Assembly (NCBI GenBank): GCA_963720475.1
Contig: OY970394.1
Span: forward strand, 1,736,001-1,800,000
Direction: 5' to 3'
Source of the DNA: G963720475 sp963720475
Lineage (GTDB): Bacteria > Actinomycetota > Thermoleophilia > Solirubrobacterales > Thermoleophilaceae
Length of the DNA: 64,000 nucleotides
Position numbers and translations under genes: made by a program. Position 1 is the first letter of the stretch; each line of letters opens with the position of its first letter. Of the stretch, positions 33,914 to 42,513 are shown one piece after another. Under the pieces are notes generated by a model, which was given only the letters and a program-made list of their open reading frames with translations, was not told where the DNA came from and made no database searches.

Positions 33914-34852
33914 GTGGAAACGGTCGCGACCCTCAAGCAGGCGGACTTCTCGCGGCTGGTGTTGGACTTCCTCTCCTACCTCGAGTTCGAGCGCGGGCTC
34001 GCGCGCAACACGCTCGACGCCTACCGGACCGACCTGCTCCAGTTCGGCGCCTTCCTCGAGACCCGCGACCGCAGCGCGCAGACCGCCGACGGTCCGCTGA
34101 TTGCCGAGTTCCTCACGGGGCTCGCCGAGGGCGCCGACGGCCGTCCGCCGGCCTCGACGGCGACGATTCACCGCAAGACCGCCTGCCTGCGTTCCTTCTA
34201 CCGCCACCTCCGCAGGGAGGAGATCGTCGCCGACGATCCGACGGCCTCGCTCAGCTCGCCGCGACGCGGGCGAAAGCTGCCGCGCGTGCTCAGCCGCGGG
34301 GAGGTCGCGACGCTGCTCGCCGCTCCCACGGGCGACGAGCCGGCCGCTATGCGCGACCGCGCCCTGCTCGAGGTGATGTACGCCTGCGGCCTGCGCGCGT
34401 CGGAGGCGATCGGGCTGCAAGTCGCGGACCTCGACCTCGAGGCGCAGGTGCTGCGCGCACGAGGGAAGGGGTCGAAGGAGCGCCTCGTGCCCGTCGGTCG
34501 GACCGCGATCGAGGCGGTGCGGTTGTACCTGGACCGCGGGCGGCCCGCGCTCGTCGGCGATGGGGCCGAGACGGCGCTGTTCGTCAACTACCGTGGCGGC
34601 GCGCTGACGAGGCAGGGCCTCTACAAGATCGTCCGCCGGCACGCGACCGCGGTCGGGCTCGCCGACCGGATGAGCCCGCACACGCTGCGGCACACCTTCG
34701 CCACGCACCTGCTCGCGGGCGGCTGCGACCTGCGCGCAGTCCAGGAGATGCTCGGTCACGCCGACGTCGCGACCACTCAGCTCTACACACAGCTTTCGAG
34801 TGAGCGGCTGAAGGACGTCTACTTCAAGGCGCATCCCAGGGCCACCGGCTGA
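33914..34852 (+). CDS. xerD: Tyrosine recombinase XerD
   Basis: Site-specific recombinase of 312 residues that resolves chromosome dimers at dif with XerC. The N-terminal SAM-like domain (about 8-110) has FLSYLEFERGLARNTLDAYR. The catalytic domain has Arg in ACGLRASEAIGL, Lys in GKGSKERLVPVG, His-x-x-Arg in SPHTLRHTFATHLL, His in EMLGHADVATTQLY and the nucleophile Tyr in TQLYTQLS. GTG at 33914. No integrative element or attachment site is seen near it and it lies in the conserved block after the Nudix gene, so it is the housekeeping enzyme, not a phage integrase. Confidence 0.92.
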   Translation: METVATLKQADFSRLVLDFLSYLEFERGLARNTLDAYRTDLLQFGAFLETRDRSAQTADGPLIAEFLTGLAEGADGRPPASTATIHRKTACLRSFYRHLRREEIVADDPTASLSSPRRGRKLPRVLSRGEVATLLAAPTGDEPAAMRDRALLEVMYACGLRASEAIGLQVADLDLEAQVLRARGKGSKERLVPVGRTAIEAVRLYLDRGRPALVGDGAETALFVNYRGGALTRQGLYKIVRRHATAVGLADRMSPHTLRHTFATHLLAGGCDLRAVQEMLGHADVATTQLYTQLSSERLKDVYFKAHPRATG

Positions 34853-34864
34853 TACAAGGGGCGG

Positions 34865-35554
34865 ATGCTCCCCCGACGTTTGCTCGCGCTGAGCGCGCTC
34901 GCCGCCGTGCCGCTTGTGGCTGCCTGCGGCTCGAAGCCGCAGACGCTGCCCGAGGCTGGCGCAGCCGCCAAGCCGGGCAAGCTCCTCGTCGTCAAGTACC
35001 CGAACGCGGGCGTGACCCTCAAGGCACCCCGCGGCTGGCGCCGCACGCGTGGCAAGTACCCGCGTGTGGCCGCGCTCTCATCGGGGAAGTCGGTGCTCGC
35101 GATCTGGGCCTACAAGCGCAAGGAACCCGGCCCGCAGAGCAAGGAGGAGCTCGAGACCGCAAAGACCCGGCTCGTGAAGCAGATCAAGCGCCGCAACAAG
35201 CGCTACGACGTGAAGGTCTCCCGTATCCGCGCGCTCGCCGGCCGCCCGGCGATCGAGGTCTCGGGCGTCCAGAGGATCGCCGGCCTGCCGTTCAAGACGC
35301 GCAGCATCCACATCTTCAAACGCAACGCTGAGTACGTCTTCGAGGCACTCGCTCCGGCGAACCAGTTCGCGCAGCTCGAGAAGGGCGTGCTGAAGCCGGC
35401 GCTGACCTCGATGAAGCTGACGGGCAAGGTCAAGGAGCCGAAGAAGCCCAAGAGGAAGAAGTCGTCCGAGGACGAGAAGAAGGACGAGAAGAAGGACGAC
35501 GAGAACAAGGACTCGAACGACTCGAAGGAGACGGACGAGCAGAATTCCGGCTGA
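34865..35554 (+). CDS. Lipoprotein with a charged C-terminal tail
   Basis: A 229-residue secreted lipoprotein. The signal peptide MLPRRLLALSALAAVPLVAAC ends in lipobox LVAAC (Cys21). The mature part (about 40-190) starts LLVVKYPNAGVTLKAPRGWR, like PsbP/LpqN-type folds of actinobacterial lipoproteins (inference), and ends in a K/E/D/N/S-rich tail from about residue 190 (KEPKKPKRKKSSEDEKKDEK). The tail is probably disordered and might bind cell-wall polymers. The stop overlaps the mutM ATG by one base, so the two are coupled although functionally unrelated. Confidence 0.75.
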   Translation: MLPRRLLALSALAAVPLVAACGSKPQTLPEAGAAAKPGKLLVVKYPNAGVTLKAPRGWRRTRGKYPRVAALSSGKSVLAIWAYKRKEPGPQSKEELETAKTRLVKQIKRRNKRYDVKVSRIRALAGRPAIEVSGVQRIAGLPFKTRSIHIFKRNAEYVFEALAPANQFAQLEKGVLKPALTSMKLTGKVKEPKKPKRKKSSEDEKKDEKKDDENKDSNDSKETDEQNSG

Positions 35555-36405
35555 TGCCGGAGCTGCCCGAGGTCGAGACGATCCGCCGCCAGCTCGCCCC
35601 GGTGGTGGAGGGGGAGCGACTGACGACGCTCGAGGTGCTGGACGCGCGCTGGTGTGAGCCCGCCGATCCGCGCTTCGTCGCTGACACGGTCGAGGGGCGG
35701 CACGTCGAGCGCCTTTCGCGGCGCGGGAAGTACTTGTCGTGGGAGTTGGAGGACGACGTCTTCCTCGTCATGCACTTGCGTATGACCGGAAACCTGCTGT
35801 TCGTCGAAGGCGGCGAGGAGCGGCCGTACACGCGCGTGCGGATCAGTCTTGGCTCGGGAAGCGACGTCCTCTTCTGCGATCCGCGTCGCTTCGGCACAGG
35901 CGTCGTCCTCACGGGCTCGACCGACGGGTACTTCGCGGAGCGGCTGGGCGTCGAGCCGCTGAGCCCTGAGTTCACGCCCGACTTGTTGCGCGAGCTCGCG
36001 CGTGGCCGCCGCGCGCCGGTGAAGGCGTTCCTATTGACGCAGGCGCGGATCGCCGGCGTCGGGAACATCTACGCCGACGAGGCCCTCTTCCGCGCGCGCA
36101 TCCATCCGCAGCGCCCGGTCGGGACGCTCAAGCGCCCTCAGATCGAGGCGCTGCGCAAGGGGATCGTCGAGTCGCTCGCGGCTGGGATAGACGCCCGCGG
36201 CGCCACGATCGACGACTTCCGCAACGCCGACGGCGCCCGCGGCACCTTTCAGGACCGCTTCCTCGTCCACCGTCGCGCGGGCCAGCCGTGCCCGCGCTGC
36301 GGGCGCGAGATCGTCAAGTTCGTCGCCGCCGGTCGGGGCACCTATGCCTGCGAGCGTTGCCAGCCTCGACCGCGGAAGCGGCGTCCGACCTCGGCGTCCG
36401 ACTGA
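35554..36405 (+). CDS. mutM: Formamidopyrimidine-DNA glycosylase
   Basis: Base-excision repair enzyme that removes 8-oxoguanine and FapyG and nicks the strand. The N-terminal MPELPEVETIRRQLAP carries the catalytic Pro2 and Glu3; RRGKYLSWEL supplies the beta-elimination Lys; LRMTGNL and DPRRFGTG follow. The H2TH region has AGVGNIYADEALFRARIHP, and the C-terminal zinc finger is CPRCGREIVKF with TYACERCQ. It has 283 residues, normal length. Followed by a structured 74-nt element and recO. Confidence 0.95.
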   Translation: MPELPEVETIRRQLAPVVEGERLTTLEVLDARWCEPADPRFVADTVEGRHVERLSRRGKYLSWELEDDVFLVMHLRMTGNLLFVEGGEERPYTRVRISLGSGSDVLFCDPRRFGTGVVLTGSTDGYFAERLGVEPLSPEFTPDLLRELARGRRAPVKAFLLTQARIAGVGNIYADEALFRARIHPQRPVGTLKRPQIEALRKGIVESLAAGIDARGATIDDFRNADGARGTFQDRFLVHRRAGQPCPRCGREIVKFVAAGRGTYACERCQPRPRKRRPTSASD

Positions 36406-36412
36406 GACCGCT

Positions 36413-36486
36413 CGCAGATTCGGAAAGCCAACTTGCCTCTGGGGCAAATTTCTTGCCTGTCAGGCAAATCCGTTTCCGAACCTGCG
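36413..36486. other. Structured element with an outer stem and two internal hairpins
   Basis: Outer arms CGCAGATTCGGAAA (36413-36426) and TTTCCGAACCTGCG (36473-36486) pair at 13 of 14 positions. Inside are two hairpins, TTGCC/GGCAA (36433-36447) and a 7-bp TTGCCTG/CAGGCAA (36453-36467), separated by AT-rich linkers. The result is a three-way-junction fold. Base composition is lower in GC than the surrounding DNA. It lies 8 nt after the mutM stop and 69 nt before the recO start; a TAGGGT hexamer (36528-36533) lies downstream of it. Could be an RNA leader, an intercistronic processing site or a DNA cruciform. Confidence 0.65.
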
Positions 36487-36555
36487 AGGACCCGGAAAGC
36501 GGTGTGCGCGCTGCTGCTCTGTCCGTCTCTAGGGTCAGAGTGGGAAGCTGGAGAA

Positions 36556-37272
36556 ATGCCCGGATCGTTCGAGACAGAGGCCATCGTCCTGCGCTCGATC
36601 CGCCTCGGTGAGGCGGATCGCGTGCTGCATCTCTACAGCGAGCGCAGGGGGCGGATCGGCGCGGTCGCGAAGGGCGTGCGCAAGGTGCGCTCGCGCTTCG
36701 GGGGAAGGCTCGAGCCACTGTCGCGCGTCGCGCTCGTGCTGCACGAGGGGCGCAGCGATCTGATGACGGTCACAGCCGCCGACACGATCGCGGCCCACGC
36801 GACGCTGCGCGAGCGGACGGAGTCGCTGAAGCGCGGGATCGAGGCGTGCGAGGCCGTCCTGCGGCTGTTCGACTCCGCCGAGCCGAACCCCGCCGCCTAC
36901 AACCTCCTCGCGCGCGAGCTCGCGCTCCTCGATGCTGATCCACGGGCAGCCACGCGCGCGCACGCGCTGGCGTTCCGCGCCAAGTTGCTGGTCGCCGCCG
37001 GGTTCGCGCCCGAGCTCGCCGGCTGCGCAGCCTGCGGGGAGCGCGACGAGCTGGTCGGATTCTCGGCTAGCGCCGGGGGCGTCGTCTGTGCGAGCTGCGA
37101 AGCCGGTGCCTTCGCGCTCTCGGCCGCCGGGCACGAGTTCCTCGTGGACGCGCTCGGACGCCCGTTGGCCGACGCTCCCGAGGCCGAGGCCCAGGCGCTC
37201 GCGCAGGCCGACCGCGCGCTCGCCGAGACGCTCGAGCATCACGCCCACGTCCGTCTGCGGCGAGTTGCCTGA
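36556..37272 (+). CDS. recO: DNA repair protein RecO
   Basis: RecF-pathway mediator that anneals single strands and loads RecA with RecR. It has 238 residues. The OB fold comes first (ETEAIVLRSIRLGEADRVLH, then GRIGAVAKGVRKVRSRFGG) and a helical domain follows (SLKRGIEACEAVLRLFDSAE). A zinc site is present in CAACGERDE and VVCASCE. ATG at 36556 is preceded by GGAGA, the best start in the frame, which is also open upstream. Followed by an SRPBCC gene whose TTG start overlaps the stop. Confidence 0.9.
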   Translation: MPGSFETEAIVLRSIRLGEADRVLHLYSERRGRIGAVAKGVRKVRSRFGGRLEPLSRVALVLHEGRSDLMTVTAADTIAAHATLRERTESLKRGIEACEAVLRLFDSAEPNPAAYNLLARELALLDADPRAATRAHALAFRAKLLVAAGFAPELAGCAACGERDELVGFSASAGGVVCASCEAGAFALSAAGHEFLVDALGRPLADAPEAEAQALAQADRALAETLEHHAHVRLRRVA

Positions 37273-37723
37273 GTTCAGCGTCAGCTCCGTGGTTGCTGCC
37301 AAGCCCGCCGACGTGTGGGCCCGCATCTCCACCCCCGATGGTGTCAATGACGAGTTCAAGCCACTGTTCCGAATGACGTTTCCGTCGGAGCTCGCGTCGC
37401 TCGACCCCGAGAGCGTGCCGCTCGGTGAACGGATTTGCCGATCCTGGATCCTCCTCTTCGGCCTCGTGCCGATCGACTACGACGACCTCACGCTCGTGCG
37501 CGTCGAGGCCGGTCGCGGGTTCCTGGAGCGTTCGAAGATGCTTTCCCAGCACGTCTGGGAGCACGAGCGCACGCTGACCGACGAAGCAGGCAGCTGCCGG
37601 GTCACGGACCGAGTCCGCTTCGAGCCGAAGGTCGGCTTCACGGCCGGCCCGTCGCGCTTCGTCTATCGGCTCGTGTTCCGCTACCGCCACCGGCGGTTGT
37701 TGCGTCGCTTCGGCGCGCCGTAG
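37265..37723 (+). CDS. SRPBCC (START/Bet v1-like) protein
   Basis: A 152-residue protein with a helix-grip fold pattern: an early strand FSVSSVVAAKPADVWARIST, the central GERICRSWILLFGLVPIDYD, and CRVTDRVRFEPKVGFTAGPS near the end. Such proteins bind lipids or act as cyclases; the function here is unknown. The best start is TTG at 37265, overlapping the recO stop by 8 nt; GTG at 37289 is shorter. Its TAG stop (37721-37723) forms part of the ppdK -10 hexamer. Confidence 0.75.
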   Translation: MPEFSVSSVVAAKPADVWARISTPDGVNDEFKPLFRMTFPSELASLDPESVPLGERICRSWILLFGLVPIDYDDLTLVRVEAGRGFLERSKMLSQHVWEHERTLTDEAGSCRVTDRVRFEPKVGFTAGPSRFVYRLVFRYRHRRLLRRFGAP

Positions 37724-37726
37724 ACT
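37721..37726 (+). promoter_or_regulatory. Candidate -10 hexamer of ppdK
   Basis: TAGACT, whose first three bases are the stop codon of the SRPBCC gene, ends 6 nt before the ppdK GTG. Confidence 0.5.
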
Positions 37727-37732
37727 CATCGC

Positions 37733-40373
37733 GTGGCCGTCGCCGCCGGCACGCAGTGGGTCCAGGACTTCTCGAAGGGGTCCGCGGCGGAGCGCAACCG
37801 CCTCGGCGGTAAGGGCGCCAATCTGGCCGAGATGGCGACCGTCCTCGGCGAGGACCGGGTCCCGGCCGGCTTCACGATCACGACGGAGGCGTGCGTCGCC
37901 TACATGGAGGGGGGAGGCGTCGAGCCGGCCGATCTGGAGGAGCAGGTCTCGGCTGCGCTCGCGACGCTCGAGGAAAAGGCGGGGATGCGGTTGGGCGATG
38001 CCGAGCGCCCGCTGCTCGTCGCGGTCCGCTCGGGTGCGCGCGAGTCGATGCCCGGGATGCTCGACACGGTCCTCAACCTCGGACTGAACGACGAATCCGT
38101 GGGCGGACTCTCAGAGTGGACCGCGGACCGCTTCGCCTGGGACTCATACCGCCGGTTTTGCCAGATGTTCGCGAACGTCGTCCGCGGCGTCCCGTCGGAA
38201 GCGATCGAGGAGCGGATCAGCCACGAGAAGGCCGCCGCCGGGGTGGAGCTCGACACCGAGCTCGACCCCGAGCGGCTACGAAAGCTCGTATCGGACTTCA
38301 AAGGGCTCGCGGCGGAGCAGGGGGACCCGATCCCCGATGACCCACGCGAGCAGCTGCGCCAGTCGATCCGCGCGGTGTTCGACTCGTGGATGGGGGAACG
38401 GGCGATCGAGTACCGCCGCCTCAACCGGATCCCCGACCGCTGGGGGACTGCGGTCAACGTCCAGCAGATGGTCTTCGGCAACAAGGGCGAGAGCTCGTGC
38501 TCGGGCGTGGCGTTCTCGCGCGACGAGATCACCGGCGCGCCCGAGCCCTCGGGCGACTTCCTCACGAACGCCCAGGGCGAGGACGTCGTCTCCGGCGTGC
38601 GAACTCCCAGCCCGCTCGCGGACCTCGCGACCCAGATGCCCGAGGCCCACGACCAGCTGATCGACATCCTCCGGACTCTCGAGCGCCACTACGGCGACAT
38701 GCAGGACACCGAGTTCACGGTCGAGGAAGGGCGCCTCTACATGCTCCAGACGCGCGACGCCAAGCGCCCCGCCCAGGCGGCCGTGCGCTTCGCGGTGGAC
38801 GCGGTCGAAGAGGGCCTTCTCACGCGCGAGCAGGCGCTCCTGACGGTCGATGCGGCGTCGCTCGAGGCCCTGCTGCACGACACCTTTCCGCCCGATGCCG
38901 ACTACGAGGTGATCGCTCGCGGTGTCAACGCATCCCCGGGTGCCGCCAAGGGCGCGATCGTGTTCAGCGCCCCGGACGCTGTGGCTGCTGCCGCGGAGGG
39001 ACGGGCCGTCGTCCTCGTGCGTCCGTTCACGGAGGCCGAGGACGTCGCCGGCTTCAACGCCGCCGAGGGAATCCTCACCGCCGAGGGTGGCAAGGCCAGC
39101 CACGCGGCGCTCGTCGCGCGCGGGATGGGCAAGCCGTGCGTATGCGGCGCGCAGGCGCTCGACATCGACCTCGATGCGCGCAAGCTGAGCGTGAACGGAA
39201 CGACGCTTGCCGAGGGCGACCTGATCGCGATCAACGGGACCGACGGCATCGTCACAGCGGACGACGTCGAGCTGGTGGACCCTCCGGCGGACCCGAACTT
39301 CGACCGCGTGCTGGAGTGGGCGGACGAGCTGCGCACGCTCGGCGTGCGGGCGAACGCCGACACCCCCGAGGACGCTGCCAAGGCGCGCGAGTTCGGCGCA
39401 GAGGGGATCGGCCTCTGCCGTACCGAGCACATGTTCATGGCCGCCGACCGCCAGCCGAAGATGCGGGCGATGATCATGGCCGAGGGCGAGGAGGACCGGC
39501 GCGCCGCGCTCGAGGAGCTCCTGCCGCTCCAGCAACGCGACTTCGAAGGGCTGTTCGAGGAGATGGCGGGACTGCCAGTGACCATCCGCCTGCTCGACCC
39601 GCCGCTGCACGAGTTCCTCCCTGCGCTCGAGGAGATCGCCGTGGAGGTGCACCGCGCCGAGAGCGAGCAGAGCGCGGACCTCGCCGAGCACAAGGAGACG
39701 CTCGAGCGCGTCAGGCAGCTCGCCGAGGCGAACCCGATGCTCGGGACGCGCGGGGTGCGGCTCGGGATCCTCCACCCCGAGATCTCGGAGATGCAGGTGA
39801 TGGCGATCGTTCGCGCTGCGCTCGCCGTCGAAGAGCGCACGGGCACGCCGCCCCAGGTCGAGATCATGATCCCGCTGGTCGCCTACGAGCAGGAGCTCAG
39901 GTTCATGCGCGACCACGCGCGCCACTGGATCGCCGCGGCGCGCGGGGAGAGGCTTGCCGATCAAGATCGGCACGATGATCGAGCTGCCGCGCGCCGCGTT
40001 CGTCGCCGACCGGATCGCCGCCGTCGCGGACTTCTTCAGCTTCGGCACCAACGACCTCACCCAGACCGCGCTCGGCTTTTCACGTGACGACGTCGAGGGC
40101 AAGTTCCTCGCGCGCTACATCGACCAGGGAATTCTCGACCGCAGCCCGTTCGAGACGCTCGACTCGGACGGGGTCGGATACCTCGTGAAGCTCGCCGCGT
40201 GGAACGGCCGCTCGATGAAGCCAGACCTCAAGCTCGGCGTCTGCGGCGAGCACGGTGGAGACCCCGATTCGGTCGCGTTCTTCCACGAGGCGGGCATCGA
40301 CTACGTGAGCTGCTCGCCATACCGTGTACCGATCGCGCGCGTGGCAGCGGCGCAAGCAACGCTGCTCTCCTAG
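37733..40373 (+). CDS. ppdK: Pyruvate, phosphate dikinase, frame break near 39946
   Basis: Interconverts pyruvate + ATP + Pi and phosphoenolpyruvate + AMP + PPi. The N-terminal ATP-grasp domain has KGAGNKGAN-like NRLGGKGANLAEMATVLG, and VAVRSGARESMPGMLDTVLN. The phosphohistidine domain has TAEGGKASHAALVARGMGK with the catalytic His. The C-terminal TIM barrel has GIGLCRTEHMF, IKIGTMIELPRAAF, FFSFGTNDLTQTALGFSRDD and GVCGEHGGDP with the catalytic Cys. About 880 residues, normal. One extra base near 39940-39955 shifts the frame before LPIKIGTMIEL; a sequence error is likely. Links glycolysis and gluconeogenesis in the cytoplasm. Confidence 0.94.
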
Positions 40374-40379
40374 TACCCT
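40374..40379 (+). promoter_or_regulatory. Candidate -10 hexamer of the beta-helix gene
   Basis: TACCCT starts immediately after the ppdK stop and ends 7 nt before the ATG at 40387. Confidence 0.4.
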
Positions 40380-40386
40380 CCCAGCG

Positions 40387-42036
40387 ATGCGTAGGTTGCT
40401 GTTGGTCCTGGCCGGGCTCGCGCTGGCCGCACTTTTGACGCCGAGCTTCTCCGGCGCCCATCCCGAGCGCAACGCGTTCTACCCGAACGGCATCCAGCCG
40501 TTCCCCGTCGTCGGCAAGGTGCCCGAGCACCGTTCGATCTGGAAGCCGTCGAGCAAGAAGCTGGGCCAGCGCCTCGTCGTCTGCAAGGGCAAGAAGTCGA
40601 AGACGCTGATCAAGGCGTTCAAGAACCGGACGCTGCGCAAGCGCAACCTCGAGCTGCTCAGGAAGTGCAAGTTCCAGGACGTCCAGACTGCCGTCAACAA
40701 GGCGAAGAACAACGCCCGCATCCTCGTTCTCCCCGGCGTCTACGAAGAGTTGCCGACGCGCGGGACGCCGAACCCCGACCCGAAATGCAGGGGCAAGTAC
40801 ACGCAGCAGGGGGAGAACGTGATCGGCTCCTACGAGTACCACCGCGAGTGCCCGAACTCGCAGAACCTGATCGGGATCGCAGGCGACGGCCCGGACGCAG
40901 ATCGCCGCTGCGACGACAAGTGCAACATCCAGATCGAGGGCACGGGCAAGAACCCGTCCGACGTCCTGATCAAGGGTCAGCGCGCGAAGCTCAACGTGAT
41001 CAAGATGGACCGCGCCGACGGCATCTACCTACGCAACTTCAAGGTCACGCTGTCCGACTTCAACAACATCTACGCGCTCGAGACGAACGGCTTCGTCTTC
41101 GACAAGATCGAGTCGAGCTACAGCCGCGAGTACGGCTTCCTCACCTTCGCCTCCGACAACGGCCTCTACACCGATCTGAAGTCGTGGGGCGCCGGCGACT
41201 CGGGCATTTACCCCGGCTCCGGGCCCGAGGGCCATTGCCGCCGCTACGGCATCGAGATCCGCAACTCCGAGTCGTTCCACAACACGATCGGCTACTCCGG
41301 CACCGCCGGCAACGGTGTCTGGGCGCACGACAACAAGTTCCACCACAACGCGACCGGTATGACGACCGACTCGTTCGCGGCCAACCACCCGGGCATGCCC
41401 CAGGACTGCGCCAAGTTCGAGAACAACGAGATCTACTCGAACAACGAGGACTACTTCAACGAGGAGCGCGACGAGTACTGCACGATCTCCAAGCGCCCGC
41501 TGCTCCAGCGCAACCCCGAGATCGTCTGTCCGACCTTCCAGGTGCCGGTCGGAACGGGGATCGGCATCTTCGGCGGCAACGGCAACATCGTCCGCGACAA
41601 CTACATCTACGACAACTGGCGCGACGGCGCGAAGCTGCTCGCGGTACCGGCGGCTCTGCGCGGCGACGATCCGACGAACCAGTCGGTCAACACCGGCGAT
41701 CAGTTCGACAACCCGATCGGCAACTCGTACTCGGCGAACTACATGGGCATCAAGCCCGACGGGACCAAGGCGCCGAACGGCAACGACTTCTGGTGGGACG
41801 ACAGCGGCCGCGGCAACTGCTGGGACAACAACAAGAGCTCGGCGGGGTCGCGCCCCACGAGCAACGCGCTCGGCGGTCTCCCGTCATGCGGCGCTGCGCC
41901 TCCGACCTACGCCGTGCCGAACCCCCTCAAGTCGGCTTCCCAGGTGACCTGCGCAACGTGGGATCCCCAGGACGAGCTGCTGCGCGATCCGCCCGGCTGC
42001 GACTGGTTCGTGCGGCCGCCGAAGCCACGCAACTGA
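40387..42036 (+). CDS. Secreted right-handed parallel beta-helix protein
   Basis: A 549-residue exported protein. The signal peptide MRRLLLVLAGLALAALLTPS is cleaved near SGA. A basic linker (about 50-95) is followed by FQDVQTAVNKAKNNARILVL-PGVYEE, typical of the first turn of pectate-lyase-like helices. Repeated N/D-rich turns follow: GIYLRNFKVTLSDFNNIYAL, NGFVFDKIESSYSREYGFLT, NGVWAHDNKFHHNATGMTTD and GNGNIVRDNYIYDNWRDGAK. Cys residues are frequent. Probably surface polysaccharide binding or cleavage; no catalytic set can be assigned. Lower third-position bias and many Asn codons (AAC) set it apart slightly. Followed by a lipoprotein with a 4-nt overlap. Confidence 0.8.
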   Translation: MRRLLLVLAGLALAALLTPSFSGAHPERNAFYPNGIQPFPVVGKVPEHRSIWKPSSKKLGQRLVVCKGKKSKTLIKAFKNRTLRKRNLELLRKCKFQDVQTAVNKAKNNARILVLPGVYEELPTRGTPNPDPKCRGKYTQQGENVIGSYEYHRECPNSQNLIGIAGDGPDADRRCDDKCNIQIEGTGKNPSDVLIKGQRAKLNVIKMDRADGIYLRNFKVTLSDFNNIYALETNGFVFDKIESSYSREYGFLTFASDNGLYTDLKSWGAGDSGIYPGSGPEGHCRRYGIEIRNSESFHNTIGYSGTAGNGVWAHDNKFHHNATGMTTDSFAANHPGMPQDCAKFENNEIYSNNEDYFNEERDEYCTISKRPLLQRNPEIVCPTFQVPVGTGIGIFGGNGNIVRDNYIYDNWRDGAKLLAVPAALRGDDPTNQSVNTGDQFDNPIGNSYSANYMGIKPDGTKAPNGNDFWWDDSGRGNCWDNNKSSAGSRPTSNALGGLPSCGAAPPTYAVPNPLKSASQVTCATWDPQDELLRDPPGCDWFVRPPKPRN

Positions 42037-42500
42037 ACGCTCGCGCGACACTCGCGGGGGCGCTCGTTCTGTTCGCACTCCTCCTCGCCGGCTGCGGCGA
42101 CGAGGAGGACTCCGGGTCGCTGCGCTGGGTTGAGGAGCCGAAGCTCTTCACGCCGGCCGACCTCCCGCGCGACCGCACGCTCACCGGCCGGATCCAAAAC
42201 GACTCGCTCAAGAAGATCGAGCTGCGGTCCGCGCGCGAGGTGAAGATCCTCACCCGCGACGGCGACCAGGTTCCCGGCGCGGTCGTCTTCAACAACGTCT
42301 TCCTGCGCGGCATCTATCCGCCGACCCGACCACCCTCGGAGGCGACCCGGGCGGACGAGGAGAAGCGGATCGGTCTGCGCGCGACGCTCGCGCCGGGAAA
42401 GTCGGCGCCGCTGACGGTGTCGTGGAGGGTCAAGCAGGGGGAAGAGCAACCGGTTCGGGTCGAGATCGCTGGAAGCTCGCTCGACATCCCTGACGAGTGA
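42033..42500 (+). CDS. Lipoprotein starting at CTG
   Basis: A 155-residue lipoprotein. With initiation at CTG 42033 the product begins MNARATLAGALVLFALLLAG followed by Cys, an ideal lipoprotein signal. No ATG, GTG or TTG lies anywhere between the previous stop and the lipobox. CTG overlaps the stop of the beta-helix gene as CTGA, just as ATGA and GTGA do elsewhere here. The mature part (LFTPADLPRDRTLTGRIQND, then RREVKI-like SAREVKILTRDGDQVPGAVV, and a beta-rich end) has an immunoglobulin-like strand pattern; no family recognised. Likely a partner of the secreted beta-helix protein. Confidence 0.68.
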   Translation: MNARATLAGALVLFALLLAGCGDEEDSGSLRWVEEPKLFTPADLPRDRTLTGRIQNDSLKKIELRSAREVKILTRDGDQVPGAVVFNNVFLRGIYPPTRPPSEATRADEEKRIGLRATLAPGKSAPLTVSWRVKQGEEQPVRVEIAGSSLDIPDE

Positions 42501-42513
42501 CAAAATCGGCCGG

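Noticed and set aside
33914..34852. XerD as an integrase of a mobile element
   Set aside because: It lies in the conserved pyrG-Nudix-xerD order, has housekeeping length and all catalytic residues, and no element boundaries are nearby.
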